Source: Arthrobacter sp. N199823 (GTDB taxonomy: Bacteria > Actinomycetota > Actinomycetes > Actinomycetales > Micrococcaceae). Taken from it: DNA of 64,000 nt. This document shows, piece by piece, positions 1-7,964 of this stretch. The position numbers were made by a program, and so were the translations under genes. The DNA is taken from assembly GCF_002929705.1 (NCBI RefSeq), contig NZ_PJIN01000009.1, positions 1 to 64,000 of the forward strand. Direction: 5' to 3'. The notes under the pieces were generated by a model that made no database searches, was not told where the DNA came from, and saw only the letters and a program-made list of their open reading frames with translations. Each line of letters starts with the position of its first letter. Positions within the stretch are counted from its first letter, which is position 1.

Positions 1-69
1 GCTAAGACCCACAGCGCCGATGGTACTGCATTCGTGAGGATGTGGGAGAGTAGGACACCGCCGGACAAC
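1..69 (+). rRNA. rrf: 5S ribosomal RNA, 3' portion (5' end outside window)
   Basis: The first ~69 bases match the second half of an actinobacterial 5S rRNA. The conserved block with AAGACCCACAGCGCCGATGG is followed by the GGGAGAGTAGG loop and the closing CCGCCGG arm. The 5' half lies outside the window, so this is the tail of an rRNA operon transcribed rightward. The exact 3' end is estimated from the closing arm. Confidence 0.93.
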
Positions 70-87
70 ACGTAAAAAAAAGGGTCG

Positions 88-117
88 AGGCCCCACACCA
101 AACACGGTGTGGGGCCT
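88..117 (+). terminator. Hairpin terminator of the rRNA operon
   Basis: A perfect 12-base-pair stem (88-99 with 106-117) encloses a six-base loop about 20 bases after the 5S rRNA. There is an A-tract just before the stem and no clear T-tract after it, so the run-off signal for rightward transcription is weak. The stem strength and its place directly behind the 5S gene support a terminator role. Confidence 0.75.
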
Positions 118-212
118 CCCCGCATTTAACAACCCACACCACACACGGCCACCCCAACCAGGGTAGCCACAACTCTTTAACAGCCAGAACCACATCGTCT
201 GTATCCAAGCAA

Positions 213-362
213 GCCAATGCAACTCAGGATCAGCAACCCATCTATGTATCCGGCGTCGTCAAAGGCGTGGATGAGCCCTCGGCCGTCATTCGCTTGGACC
301 TGCAGGGGTTTAAGGATCTCCATAAGGCGGTGGGGCGGGTCCTTGCCTTACTTGAAGAGTAA
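213..362 (+). pseudogene. Possible gene remnant: protein-like open frame without a start codon
   Basis: The frame ending in the TAA at 360-362 stays open through the preceding ~230 bases. Its last ~45 residues look like real protein, with a hydrophobic/charged helical end (segment GFKDLHKAVGRVLALLEE). No ATG, GTG or TTG with a ribosome site begins it; the only in-frame GTG and TTG lie deep inside. It ends 9 bases before the SRPBCC gene, which overlaps nothing but sits where a co-transcribed partner would be. It may be the 3' remnant of a small gene that once preceded the SRPBCC gene, displaced by the rRNA operon. It could also be chance. Product not recognised. Confidence 0.3.
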
Positions 363-371
363 GGTTGCCTG

Positions 372-860
372 ATGCACAATCTTTTTTCCCACACCCCTGA
401 GCCGGACTATGTTGCGCCACGTGAGGCCGATCCGTTTGAGCAGTCAGTCACTATTGACGTTCCAGTTGATCAGGCGTTCGACGGTTTCTCTGATTCCGTC
501 CATCTTTGGTGGCCTGTTGTGGAACAGAGTGTGTTTGGGGAAGGTAGCCACGTCGCCATCTTGCGTGACCATTTGGTGGAAGAGTCGGAGGATGGCGAGG
601 AAGTGATTTGGGCGGAGATTCAAGAGTGGGATTCGCCGGGACTTATTAGATTCCATTGGACTCTTGGTGACGAGAACGTGGGTTCCAACGACGTGGACGT
701 AAAGTTTGAAGCCGCAAATGAAAGCATGACGCGCGTAACGATCAGCTGGGAGCAAGTGGTCGATCAGCAAAGCGATTCAGTGAACGCGTTTACTTGTGAT
801 TGGTCACTCATCTTGTCCAGATACGCCAGATTCATGGGTGGAGCCGTTCATCTCGACTAG
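372..860 (+). CDS. SRPBCC (START/AHSA1-like) domain protein
   Basis: A 162-residue soluble protein. The segment with SVTIDVPVDQAFDGFSD near residues 25-42 is the usual beta1-helix opening of SRPBCC folds, where a strand leads to a residue pair that recognises the bound ligand. The C-terminal half (ending in a long helix with SLILSRYARFMGG) forms the lid helix. Members bind hydrophobic ligands or act as Hsp90-ATPase-activator-like proteins; the ligand here is unknown. The ATG at 372 has AAGG 6 bases upstream. It stands alone between the rRNA operon and the core block. Family assignment is by pattern only. Confidence 0.65.
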   Translation: MHNLFSHTPEPDYVAPREADPFEQSVTIDVPVDQAFDGFSDSVHLWWPVVEQSVFGEGSHVAILRDHLVEESEDGEEVIWAEIQEWDSPGLIRFHWTLGDENVGSNDVDVKFEAANESMTRVTISWEQVVDQQSDSVNAFTCDWSLILSRYARFMGGAVHLD

Positions 861-964
861 ACTAGAGGATGGACCAAGTGGTCCAAGGATTTTTCGTAGA
901 ATTTCAATAGTGAAGAGCGGCTGTTACTGTGCCAGTTAGTGCGCTCGAAGGTTTAGGAGTCGGC

Positions 965-3019
965 ATGGCTGAGCAGTACGAAGGTAAGCGCGAGGACAAT
1001 TCACGCGGAAGCGACAACAAGGGTGCAGGCAACCGGCCCTACTCTGATCGCCCCCCGACTAGCGACCGCCAACCGGCGCGCCCGTACAACGAGCGTGGCG
1101 GCAACAACGGCCGTCCCGTCGGCGATCGCGATAACCGCGGTGGCCAGGGTGACCGCCCGGCTCGCAGCAACGATCGCCCTTCATACGGTGACCGTCCCGC
1201 TCGTTCAGGTGGCGACCGTCCCGCACGCAGCAACGACCGCCCGTCATATGGCGACCGTGACAACCGTGGCGCCGACCGTCCCATGGTCAACGGACGTCGT
1301 GAAGACCGCAAGCCTTTCGGTGACCGTGATAACCGCGGTGGCCAGGGTGGACGCCCTAGTGGCGACCGCCCGTCATATGGTGACCGTCCGGCACGTAGCA
1401 ACGACCGCCCCGCATTCGGTGACCGCGATAACCGCGGTGCTCAGGGTGGACGCCCTAGCGGTGACCGCCCGTCATACGGTGACCGCCCCGCTCGTTCAGG
1501 TGGCGACCGTCCCTACGGTGACCGCCCCGCTCGTTCAGGTGGCGACCGTCCCTACGGTGACCGTCCGGCACGTAGCAACGACCGCCCTTCATTCGGTGAC
1601 CGTGACAACCGCGGTGCTCAGGGTGGACGCCCTAGCGGTGACCGCCCGTCATATGGTGACCGCCCCGCTCGTTCAGGTGGCGACCGTCCTTACGGCGACC
1701 GTCCGGCACGTAGCAACGACCGCCCGTCATTCGGTGACCGTGACAACCGCGGTGCTCAGGGTGGACGCCCCAGTGGCGACCGTCCCTCCTATGGTGACCG
1801 CGATTCGCGTCCCTCATATGGCAACCGCGACGACCGCCCCGCTCGTTCAGGTGGCGACCGTCCTTACGGTGATCGCCCGGCACGTAGCAACGACCGCCCG
1901 TCATTCGGTGACCGCGATAACCGCGGCGGCCAGGGTGGACGCCCCAGTGGCGACCGTCCGGCTCGCGTCAATGACCGGCCGTCATTCGGTGATCGCGAAA
2001 ACCGTGGACCCCGTGTTGCGCCCGAGCGCAACGCAGGTGACCTGCGCAGCTCCAACCGCCCGGACCGCGACCGTTCACCTCACATCGATCCCGATGTCAC
2101 CGGTGAAGAGCTGGACAAGGTAACTCGCGCCCAGCTTCGCATCTTGGATTCGCGCAACAACGAATGGGTTTCCAAGCACTTGGTCATGGCTGGCCGTTTG
2201 ATCGACATCGAGCCGGAGCTGGCCTTCGAGCACGCTCTTGCAGCAAGCCGTCGCGGTGGCCGTTTGGCCTGCGTCCGTGAAGCCGTTGCCATGACTGCGT
2301 ATGCAGCCGGCAAGTACGGCGAGGCGCTGCGCGAACTGCGCACCTACCGTCGCATCAGTGGTTCCAACGCTCACCTGCCCCTCATGGCGGACTGCGAACG
2401 CGGTTTGGGCCGCCCCGACCGCGCCATTGACTTGATCAAGTCAGAGGATGCTGAAACTTTGGACACCGCCGGCAAGGTGGAGTTGGCCATTGTTGAATCC
2501 GGTGCTCGTGGAGACCTTGGTGAGATGGACGCGGCTCTGTCTGCCCTGGAAATCCCGCAGCTCGACATGAACCGCGCCTTCTCCTACAGCCCCCGCCTGT
2601 TCCGCGCTTACGGCATGGTGCTGCGTGCCGCCGGTCGTAAGGCCGAGGCCAAGAAGTGGGAGCACCAGGCACTCGTTGCCGAGGAGGCCCTGGGCCTCGA
2701 TGAAGGTTTCGACCAGATCATCATGGATCTCGGTGACGATGAGGAGATCCCCTTGGATTCCCCTCGTGCCCGTGTACGCGTTGCTGACGTCATGGAGCCG
2801 GCCACCGCGCCGGTCATGGACGACGCCGCCAAATTGGAGAGCGCTGAGCTCACCACCGATGATGCCGACGTTGAGCAGCAGGACGAGCCGAACGTGGATG
2901 ACGCTCAGTCTTCCTACTTCGAGTCGGATGATGCTGAATCAGACGCTGACAGCGTGGAGTCAGATGAATTGAACGCCGCTGAAGGCGAGGATTCCGACGA
3001 GCGCAGCAGTGAGCGCTGA
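965..3019 (+). CDS. Repeat-rich N-terminal domain fused to a TPR-like helical domain
   Basis: 684 residues from the ATG at 965, which has AGGAG 5 bases upstream; a GTG at 929 is in frame but has no such site. Residues ~10-365 are a low-complexity region built from imperfect repeats of GDRPARSNDRPSYGDRD and GGQGGRPS, rich in Gly, Arg, Asp, Pro and Ser and predicted disordered. Residues ~380-600 are helical TPR-like repeats (for example AGKYGEALRELRTYRRI). A ~75-residue acidic tail follows. In M. tuberculosis a TPR protein (Rv1691) occupies this position upstream of the HAD phosphatase and tlyA; that protein does not, to my knowledge, carry such a long repeat arm. The function is unknown. The charge pattern suggests RNA or ribosome binding. 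Confidence 0.75.
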   Translation: MAEQYEGKREDNSRGSDNKGAGNRPYSDRPPTSDRQPARPYNERGGNNGRPVGDRDNRGGQGDRPARSNDRPSYGDRPARSGGDRPARSNDRPSYGDRDNRGADRPMVNGRREDRKPFGDRDNRGGQGGRPSGDRPSYGDRPARSNDRPAFGDRDNRGAQGGRPSGDRPSYGDRPARSGGDRPYGDRPARSGGDRPYGDRPARSNDRPSFGDRDNRGAQGGRPSGDRPSYGDRPARSGGDRPYGDRPARSNDRPSFGDRDNRGAQGGRPSGDRPSYGDRDSRPSYGNRDDRPARSGGDRPYGDRPARSNDRPSFGDRDNRGGQGGRPSGDRPARVNDRPSFGDRENRGPRVAPERNAGDLRSSNRPDRDRSPHIDPDVTGEELDKVTRAQLRILDSRNNEWVSKHLVMAGRLIDIEPELAFEHALAASRRGGRLACVREAVAMTAYAAGKYGEALRELRTYRRISGSNAHLPLMADCERGLGRPDRAIDLIKSEDAETLDTAGKVELAIVESGARGDLGEMDAALSALEIPQLDMNRAFSYSPRLFRAYGMVLRAAGRKAEAKKWEHQALVAEEALGLDEGFDQIIMDLGDDEEIPLDSPRARVRVADVMEPATAPVMDDAAKLESAELTTDDADVEQQDEPNVDDAQSSYFESDDAESDADSVESDELNAAEGEDSDERSSER
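1478..1555 (+). repeat. Exact tandem duplication of a 39-base coding unit
   Basis: Bases 1478-1516 and 1517-1555 are identical, encoding the 13-residue unit GDRPARSGGDRPY twice. They are the clearest part of a larger imperfect tandem array (about 1030-2050) in the same gene. All units keep the reading frame. Identity at third codon positions points to recent slippage or unequal recombination. Confidence 0.9.
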
Positions 3020-4025
3020 TATCTTGCTGACTGCATTTGATGCGGTGCTGGCGGATCTGGACGGCGTGGTTTACGCCGGTCCGGCCGCTATCCCCGGTGC
3101 TATTGACGCTCTGAACGGCCTTGCCGAGAAGAACGTCAAGCTGGCGTACGTGACGAATAACGCCTCACGTACGCCAGCGCAGGTCGCTGCACATTTACGC
3201 GACTTGGGCGCTCCTGCCGACGATGACCAAGTGGTCAGTTCCGCCCAGGCGGGCGCTGCCCTCTTGGCCACGAAGTTTCCTGCAGGCTCCAAGGTGCTTG
3301 TCACCGGCAGTGCAGCACTCGCGCAGGAAGTACTGGACCTTGGCATGAAGGTTGTTGCCAGTGCCCAGGACGCCCCGGACGTGGTGATCCAAGGTTTTGA
3401 CCCTGCTCTTGGCTGGGTGGATCTCGCTGAGGCAACTTTCGCGATCAAGGGCGGTGCGGCATGGATTGCCACCAACACTGACATGACCATTCCCCGCGAC
3501 AGGGGGATCGCTCCCGGTAACGGGACCTTGGTCGCAGCGGTGCGCGCCGCCGTCGGATTTGATCCGATGGTTGCTGGCAAGCCTGAAGCGCCCCTGTTCC
3601 ATACAGCCGCCAATCGTTTGGGTGCCAAGGCGCCCCTGGTGGTGGGTGACCGACTGGACACCGACATTCTGGGCGGCAACAACGCAGGAATGGCCACGGC
3701 CCTAGTCCTGACGGGTGTGGATTCGGGCGAAACTGCGCTGCGCGCTTGCACAGCTGAGCGGCCCACGTTCATCATCCCTACGCTGAAGGAGCTGTACAGC
3801 GCCTACCCGGACATTGAGTTCGACGGCGCAACAGTCACCTGTGGTGCCGCTGCCGCGACCGTCACGCGTGGCAGTGACGGCGAGTCCGTGGACACCGTTC
3901 ACATTGCAGGCACGACCGACGATCCAGATGCGTGGCGGGCCGCGTGTGCCGCGTGGTGGGCTGCAGTGCCCCAAGCGGATGCGGCAACCACGCCAGTCAT
4001 CACCTGGCACAGCACCTTCCTATGA
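3009..4025 (+). CDS. HAD-superfamily phosphatase (HAD-IIA, NagD/glycerol-3-phosphate phosphatase type)
   Basis: 338 residues, GTG start overlapping the upstream gene by 11 bases. Near the N-terminus the nucleophile motif DLDGVVYAG gives the two catalytic aspartates. The NNASRTP segment supplies the second motif, and VVGDRLDTDILGG near residue 218 supplies the Mg-binding third motif. The large cap between motifs II and III marks HAD-IIA. The M. tuberculosis protein at this position (Rv1692) is a glycerol 3-phosphate phosphatase, so phospholipid or glycerol recycling is a reasonable guess here. Tight coupling with the TPR gene and the next two genes suggests one operon. Confidence 0.85.
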   Translation: MSADILLTAFDAVLADLDGVVYAGPAAIPGAIDALNGLAEKNVKLAYVTNNASRTPAQVAAHLRDLGAPADDDQVVSSAQAGAALLATKFPAGSKVLVTGSAALAQEVLDLGMKVVASAQDAPDVVIQGFDPALGWVDLAEATFAIKGGAAWIATNTDMTIPRDRGIAPGNGTLVAAVRAAVGFDPMVAGKPEAPLFHTAANRLGAKAPLVVGDRLDTDILGGNNAGMATALVLTGVDSGETALRACTAERPTFIIPTLKELYSAYPDIEFDGATVTCGAAAATVTRGSDGESVDTVHIAGTTDDPDAWRAACAAWWAAVPQADAATTPVITWHSTFL

Positions 4026-4213
4026 ACGAAGAAATAATCGCAGCGTCCCAGCCCACCGGCGATCCCGGCGTTGACTCGATGGTGGAGCTGGCCGCTCAGG
4101 CTGGCCAGCTCCCGGTGGGGGACCACAAAGAGCTATACGCCACCGTCTTAGTGGGGCTGGAAAGCGAACTCAACGCCGACCCCTCCGCCGCACTCAAAGG
4201 AGTATCCCCATGA
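4022..4213 (+). CDS. Small conserved hypothetical protein (63 residues)
   Basis: The ATG at 4022 overlaps the HAD stop codon by four bases (ATGA), and its own stop overlaps the tlyA start by four. This double translational coupling makes it very likely real. The sequence is acidic with one helix (YATVLVGLESELN). A small protein of unknown function (Rv1693) occupies the same place in M. tuberculosis. No motif is visible and no function can be assigned. Confidence 0.8.
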   Translation: MNEEIIAASQPTGDPGVDSMVELAAQAGQLPVGDHKELYATVLVGLESELNADPSAALKGVSP

Positions 4214-5040
4214 CCCGATTGGACCAAGAACTGGTCAACCGCGGCCTTGCCCAGTCACGGACCATGGCCGCCACGTTCATCAAGGCTGGCCGGGTCAGCG
4301 TTAATGGCATCACCTCAGCCAAGGCCGCGCACTCTGTCACGGAGCTGATGCTGCTGGAGCTGGCCCCCGGGACGGAAGAGGACTACGTCTCCCGCGCCGG
4401 CCACAAACTAGCTGGTGCCCTGGCGCACTTCCCGCAGGTCAGCATTGCCGGCAAGCGCTGCTTTGACGCAGGAGCCTCAACAGGTGGCTTCACTGACGTT
4501 TTGCTGCGCAACGGTGCGGCCAAGGTCGCTGCCGTGGATGTGGGGCACGGACAGCTAGTTGAGTCCCTGCGCAACGATCCTCGTGTGGAAGTCTACGAGG
4601 GCCTCAACATTCGCTACATGCACCCCGAGGACATGGGTGGTGCCGCAGACCTCACAGTTTGTGACCTGTCCTTCATCTCCCTGACGAAGGTCATGGGCCC
4701 CTTGGCCTTGGCAACCAAGGAGGGCGGTGAGCTGCTGCTCATGGTCAAGCCCCAGTTTGAGGTGGGCAAGGACCGCTTGGCCCGCACAGGTGTTGTCAGC
4801 AGCGAGAATGAACGACGCCGGGCAGTCGCCCTGGTTGCCGAGTCCGCCGTCGCGAACGGACTGCGTCTGCACGGCATTGGCACCAGTTCCCTGCCCGGCC
4901 AAGAGGGTAATGTTGAGTATTTTCTCCTGGCTAGCCGTGAAGTGTCAGGGCCTGCGCCTAAGATCGAAGAACAAGAGCTGGCAGTTCAGACGCTGCTGGC
5001 CCAACTGTGGCCCGATGCTCAAGGGGCTGGCAGCAAGTAG
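4210..5040 (+). CDS. tlyA: TlyA-family rRNA (cytidine-2'-O)-methyltransferase
   Basis: 276 residues. An S4 RNA-binding domain occupies residues ~1-60 (LDQELVNRGLAQSR...FIKAGRVSVNG). An FtsJ-like Rossmann methyltransferase follows, with SAM motif I FDAGASTGGFTDVLL near residue 86 and the acidic AAVDVGHGQL after it. A C-terminal PQFEVGKD segment is typical of TlyA. The family methylates 2'-O of cytidines in 16S and 23S rRNA; in mycobacteria loss gives capreomycin resistance. Older annotations call it hemolysin A. Start overlaps the upstream small gene by four bases. Confidence 0.93.
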   Translation: MTRLDQELVNRGLAQSRTMAATFIKAGRVSVNGITSAKAAHSVTELMLLELAPGTEEDYVSRAGHKLAGALAHFPQVSIAGKRCFDAGASTGGFTDVLLRNGAAKVAAVDVGHGQLVESLRNDPRVEVYEGLNIRYMHPEDMGGAADLTVCDLSFISLTKVMGPLALATKEGGELLLMVKPQFEVGKDRLARTGVVSSENERRRAVALVAESAVANGLRLHGIGTSSLPGQEGNVEYFLLASREVSGPAPKIEEQELAVQTLLAQLWPDAQGAGSK

Positions 5041-5085
5041 TTCAGTAATAAGTTCTCCTGCTACAACGTGATGAGGAAACAGCAC

Positions 5086-6162
5086 ATGACACGGCGCGTC
5101 TTGATTCTGGCCCATACTGGCCGTGAAGAGTCGATGCTGGCAGCCCTCGAGGCGTGCGTGGAACTTCATGCAAACAGTATTGTTCCCGTCATGTACGCCG
5201 ACGAACTGGCCGATATGACAGGGTACTTGGGTGTTTCCAGCGTCAACATGGAGATCCTTGACCGGGATGTCACGTTGGCGGACATTGAACTGGTCATGGT
5301 TCTGGGCGGCGATGGCACCATCTTGCGGGCAGCCGAGCTGGTCCGTGATTACGATGTTCCCCTGCTCGGGGTCAACTTGGGCCATGTGGGATTCCTGGCT
5401 GAGAGCGAACGCGAAGAGCTCATCCAAACCGTCTCGGCCGTGGTTCAGCGCCGGTATTCCGTGGAAGAACGCATGTGCCTAGACGTTATTGTCAAGGTTG
5501 CCGGCAAGGTGGTTGCGCACACCTGGGCGCTCAACGAGGTTGCCCTGGAAAAAGGCAACCGAGAACGCATGATTGAAGTCGTCACCGAAGTGGACGGCCG
5601 GCCCCTAACCTCCTACGGCTGCGACGGAGTGGTCATGGCCACCCCCACAGGCTCTACTGCCTATGCCTTTTCGGCCGGTGGCCCCGTGGTGTGGCCCGGC
5701 GTGGAAGCCTTGTTGATGGTGCCCATCAGTGCCCACGCATTGTTTGCCAAGCCCTTGGTGGTTGCGCCCACGTCCATGCTGGCTGTTGAAGTGTTGAGCC
5801 GCAATGGCGCCTATGGTGTCATCTGGTGTGATGGTCGGCGCACCGTGGATCTACTGCCCGGGGCCCGCATCGAGGTCACCCGTTCACCCAAGCCGGTCAA
5901 GCTGGCCCGGACCCAGCAGTCCACGTTCTCCGAACGCCTGGTGCGTAAGTTTGAACTGCCCGTGCAAGGCTGGCGTGGGCCCACGCTGGACGAGTCGCCA
6001 GCACCCACGTCCCAGCTGCCTATCATCAAAACGCCCAAGCCGAAGTTTCCGTTGGAAGGGCCACCCGCGGGCCACGTCCCACAGGTTCCGGATCTGATGC
6101 TCCCGCCCCATGAAACCAGCTATTCGGGGACCACCGGATTCTATGATCAGGACCGCCCATGA
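5086..6162 (+). CDS. nadK: NAD kinase
   Basis: 358 residues from the ATG at 5086; this start has GAGGAAA 9 bases upstream, unlike the GTG at 5068 and ATG at 5071. It phosphorylates NAD to NADP with ATP or polyphosphate. The signature VLGGDGTILRAAEL lies near residue 70, and the NE/D motif NEVALEKG and the glycine-rich TPTGSTAYAFSAGGP follow. The last ~65 residues are a proline-rich tail (TPKPKFPLEGPP region) beyond the usual catalytic core. The stop overlaps the recN start by four bases, a coupling also seen in other actinobacteria. Confidence 0.95.
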   Translation: MTRRVLILAHTGREESMLAALEACVELHANSIVPVMYADELADMTGYLGVSSVNMEILDRDVTLADIELVMVLGGDGTILRAAELVRDYDVPLLGVNLGHVGFLAESEREELIQTVSAVVQRRYSVEERMCLDVIVKVAGKVVAHTWALNEVALEKGNRERMIEVVTEVDGRPLTSYGCDGVVMATPTGSTAYAFSAGGPVVWPGVEALLMVPISAHALFAKPLVVAPTSMLAVEVLSRNGAYGVIWCDGRRTVDLLPGARIEVTRSPKPVKLARTQQSTFSERLVRKFELPVQGWRGPTLDESPAPTSQLPIIKTPKPKFPLEGPPAGHVPQVPDLMLPPHETSYSGTTGFYDQDRP

Positions 6163-7886
6163 TTGAAGAAATTCGCATTCGCGACCTCGGCGTCATCTCC
6201 GAATCCACCCTTCCGCTGGGGCCTGGCTTGAGCGTTGTCAGCGGTGAAACCGGTGCCGGAAAGACCATGGTGGTGACCGCCGTCGGACTTCTGCTGGGAA
6301 ACAGGGCAGATGCCGGGGCTGTGCGCAATGGCGCCAAAACAGCTTCCGCGGAGGCCACAGTGACTCTGCCAGCAGGGCATCCGGTACTGTTGCGGGCACT
6401 GGAGGCCGGTGCCGAAATTGACGAGTTCGATGGCGGTGCGCAGCTGATTCTGGCGCGCACCGTCAATGCCGATGGGCGTAGCCGTGCGCATGTTGGGGGT
6501 CGCAGCGCACCCATTGGCGTGCTCAACGAGATCGGCGATGCCCTCGTTGCTGTGCATGGGCAGTCGGACCAGATTCGCTTGAAAAACCCGTCCGCTCAAC
6601 GCATTGCGTTGGATAAGTTTGCGGCCGAGGCCAACAAAGGTTTCGCCGCTAAAATGCGCAGCTACAGGGGTGTTTTTGAACGCTGGCGGGCCATCCAGAG
6701 CGAATTGCAGGAGTTGCGCTCAGCCAGCCGGGAACGCCTGCGTGAAGCCGAATCGTTGACTACCGCACTGGCAGAGATTGACGCTGTGGCGCCTCTTGAT
6801 GCTGAGGATGAACTTCTCAAGGCCCAGGCCGTCAAGCTGGGGAATGTGGAGGAACTGCGTAAGGCGACGCTGAGTGCGCATGAGGCGCTCAGTGCTGCCG
6901 ATTACGGTGACGGTTTAGACGCGGCAACCCTGGTGGATAACGCCAAACGGTTGGTGGAAGCGGTGGCGGAGGCCGATGAGGAATTGGCTCAAACCACCAA
7001 GCGCCTCTCCGAGGTGGGTTATTTGCTGGCCGATATCGCCAGGGATCTGGCCAGCTATGCCACCTCGCTGGACTCCGAGGGGCCGGGCCGTTTGGCTGAG
7101 GTAGAAGACCGCCGCGGGGAACTGGCTGTTTTGGTGCGCAAATATGCTCCCAGCATTGATGAAGTGATTATCTGGGCCGACGCTGCCCGGGTGCGATTGA
7201 CTGAACTTAGTGACGACAGTGGCCGGATCGATGCCCTCGACGCTGAAGAGGTGGCTGCCTTGGCGCAGCTGGGCACCCTTGCTGGCGAAGTTAGCGCACT
7301 ACGGCGCAAGGCCGCCGAGAAGCTTGCCAAGGCCGTCAGTGCAGAGCTGAAAGCTCTTGCCATGCCTGATGCCAGGCTGGTTATTGAGATCACCGCTACT
7401 GAACGCAGCATCCACGGCGAGGATGACATTGCCTTCCTATTGGCGCCCCACGCCGGCGCCCTCCCGCGCCCTTTGGGCAAGGGAGCCTCCGGCGGTGAGC
7501 TTTCCCGTGTGATGCTGGCGCTGGAAGTAGTGCTGGCCGCCGTGGATCCTGTGCCCACCTTTGTCTTTGACGAAGTTGACTCCGGGGTAGGAGGCAAGGC
7601 CGCCGTGGAAATTGGCCGTAGGCTCGCCATGTTGGCCGAACACGTGCAGGTGCTTGTGGTGACGCACTTGCCCCAGGTCGCAGCGTTTGCCGACCAACAT
7701 ATTCTGGTCACCAAGAGTTCTGTGAGCAAAAACTCAACAGGAATAACCACCAGTAATGTCCGGCTTTTGAACTACGAGGAACGGGTGGTGGAATTGGCGC
7801 GAATGCTTGCAGGGCAGGAGGATTCAGCCACTGCACAAGCCCACGCCAAGGAACTTTTGGCTCAGGGCGCACGCTCAGCAGGGTAG
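6159..7886 (+). CDS. recN: DNA repair protein RecN
   Basis: 575 residues, SMC-like ATPase for double-strand-break repair. Walker A is GETGAGKTMVV near residue 30. The QSDQIRL and coiled-coil arms span ~150-370, the ABC signature GASGGELSRVMLALE lies near 445, and Walker B FVFDEVDSGVGGKAA near 470. Length and motif order are normal for RecN. Start ATG overlaps the nadK stop (ATGA). Confidence 0.95.
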   Translation: MIEEIRIRDLGVISESTLPLGPGLSVVSGETGAGKTMVVTAVGLLLGNRADAGAVRNGAKTASAEATVTLPAGHPVLLRALEAGAEIDEFDGGAQLILARTVNADGRSRAHVGGRSAPIGVLNEIGDALVAVHGQSDQIRLKNPSAQRIALDKFAAEANKGFAAKMRSYRGVFERWRAIQSELQELRSASRERLREAESLTTALAEIDAVAPLDAEDELLKAQAVKLGNVEELRKATLSAHEALSAADYGDGLDAATLVDNAKRLVEAVAEADEELAQTTKRLSEVGYLLADIARDLASYATSLDSEGPGRLAEVEDRRGELAVLVRKYAPSIDEVIIWADAARVRLTELSDDSGRIDALDAEEVAALAQLGTLAGEVSALRRKAAEKLAKAVSAELKALAMPDARLVIEITATERSIHGEDDIAFLLAPHAGALPRPLGKGASGGELSRVMLALEVVLAAVDPVPTFVFDEVDSGVGGKAAVEIGRRLAMLAEHVQVLVVTHLPQVAAFADQHILVTKSSVSKNSTGITTSNVRLLNYEERVVELARMLAGQEDSATAQAHAKELLAQGARSAG

Positions 7887-7950
7887 AACCAGGGGGTGGC
7901 AGCGCAGAGATTGCCTGCCGTTCGCGAACGCATATTGGCTCATTAGATGA

Positions 7951-7956
7951 TAGGCT
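7951..7956 (+). promoter_or_regulatory. Possible -10 element for pyrG
   Basis: The hexamer TAGGCT lies 8 bases upstream of the GTG at 7965. TANNNT hexamers of this kind are common actinobacterial -10 elements. No convincing -35 is visible. If used, transcription would begin at or just before the GTG, giving a leaderless or near-leaderless message. Confidence 0.35.
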
Positions 7957-7964
7957 CGAATTCC

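Noticed and set aside
1023-2123. Alternative-frame open reading across the DRP repeats
   Set aside because: Repeat regularity keeps other frames open; the translated product is Thr/Val/Ala low-complexity with no start signal.
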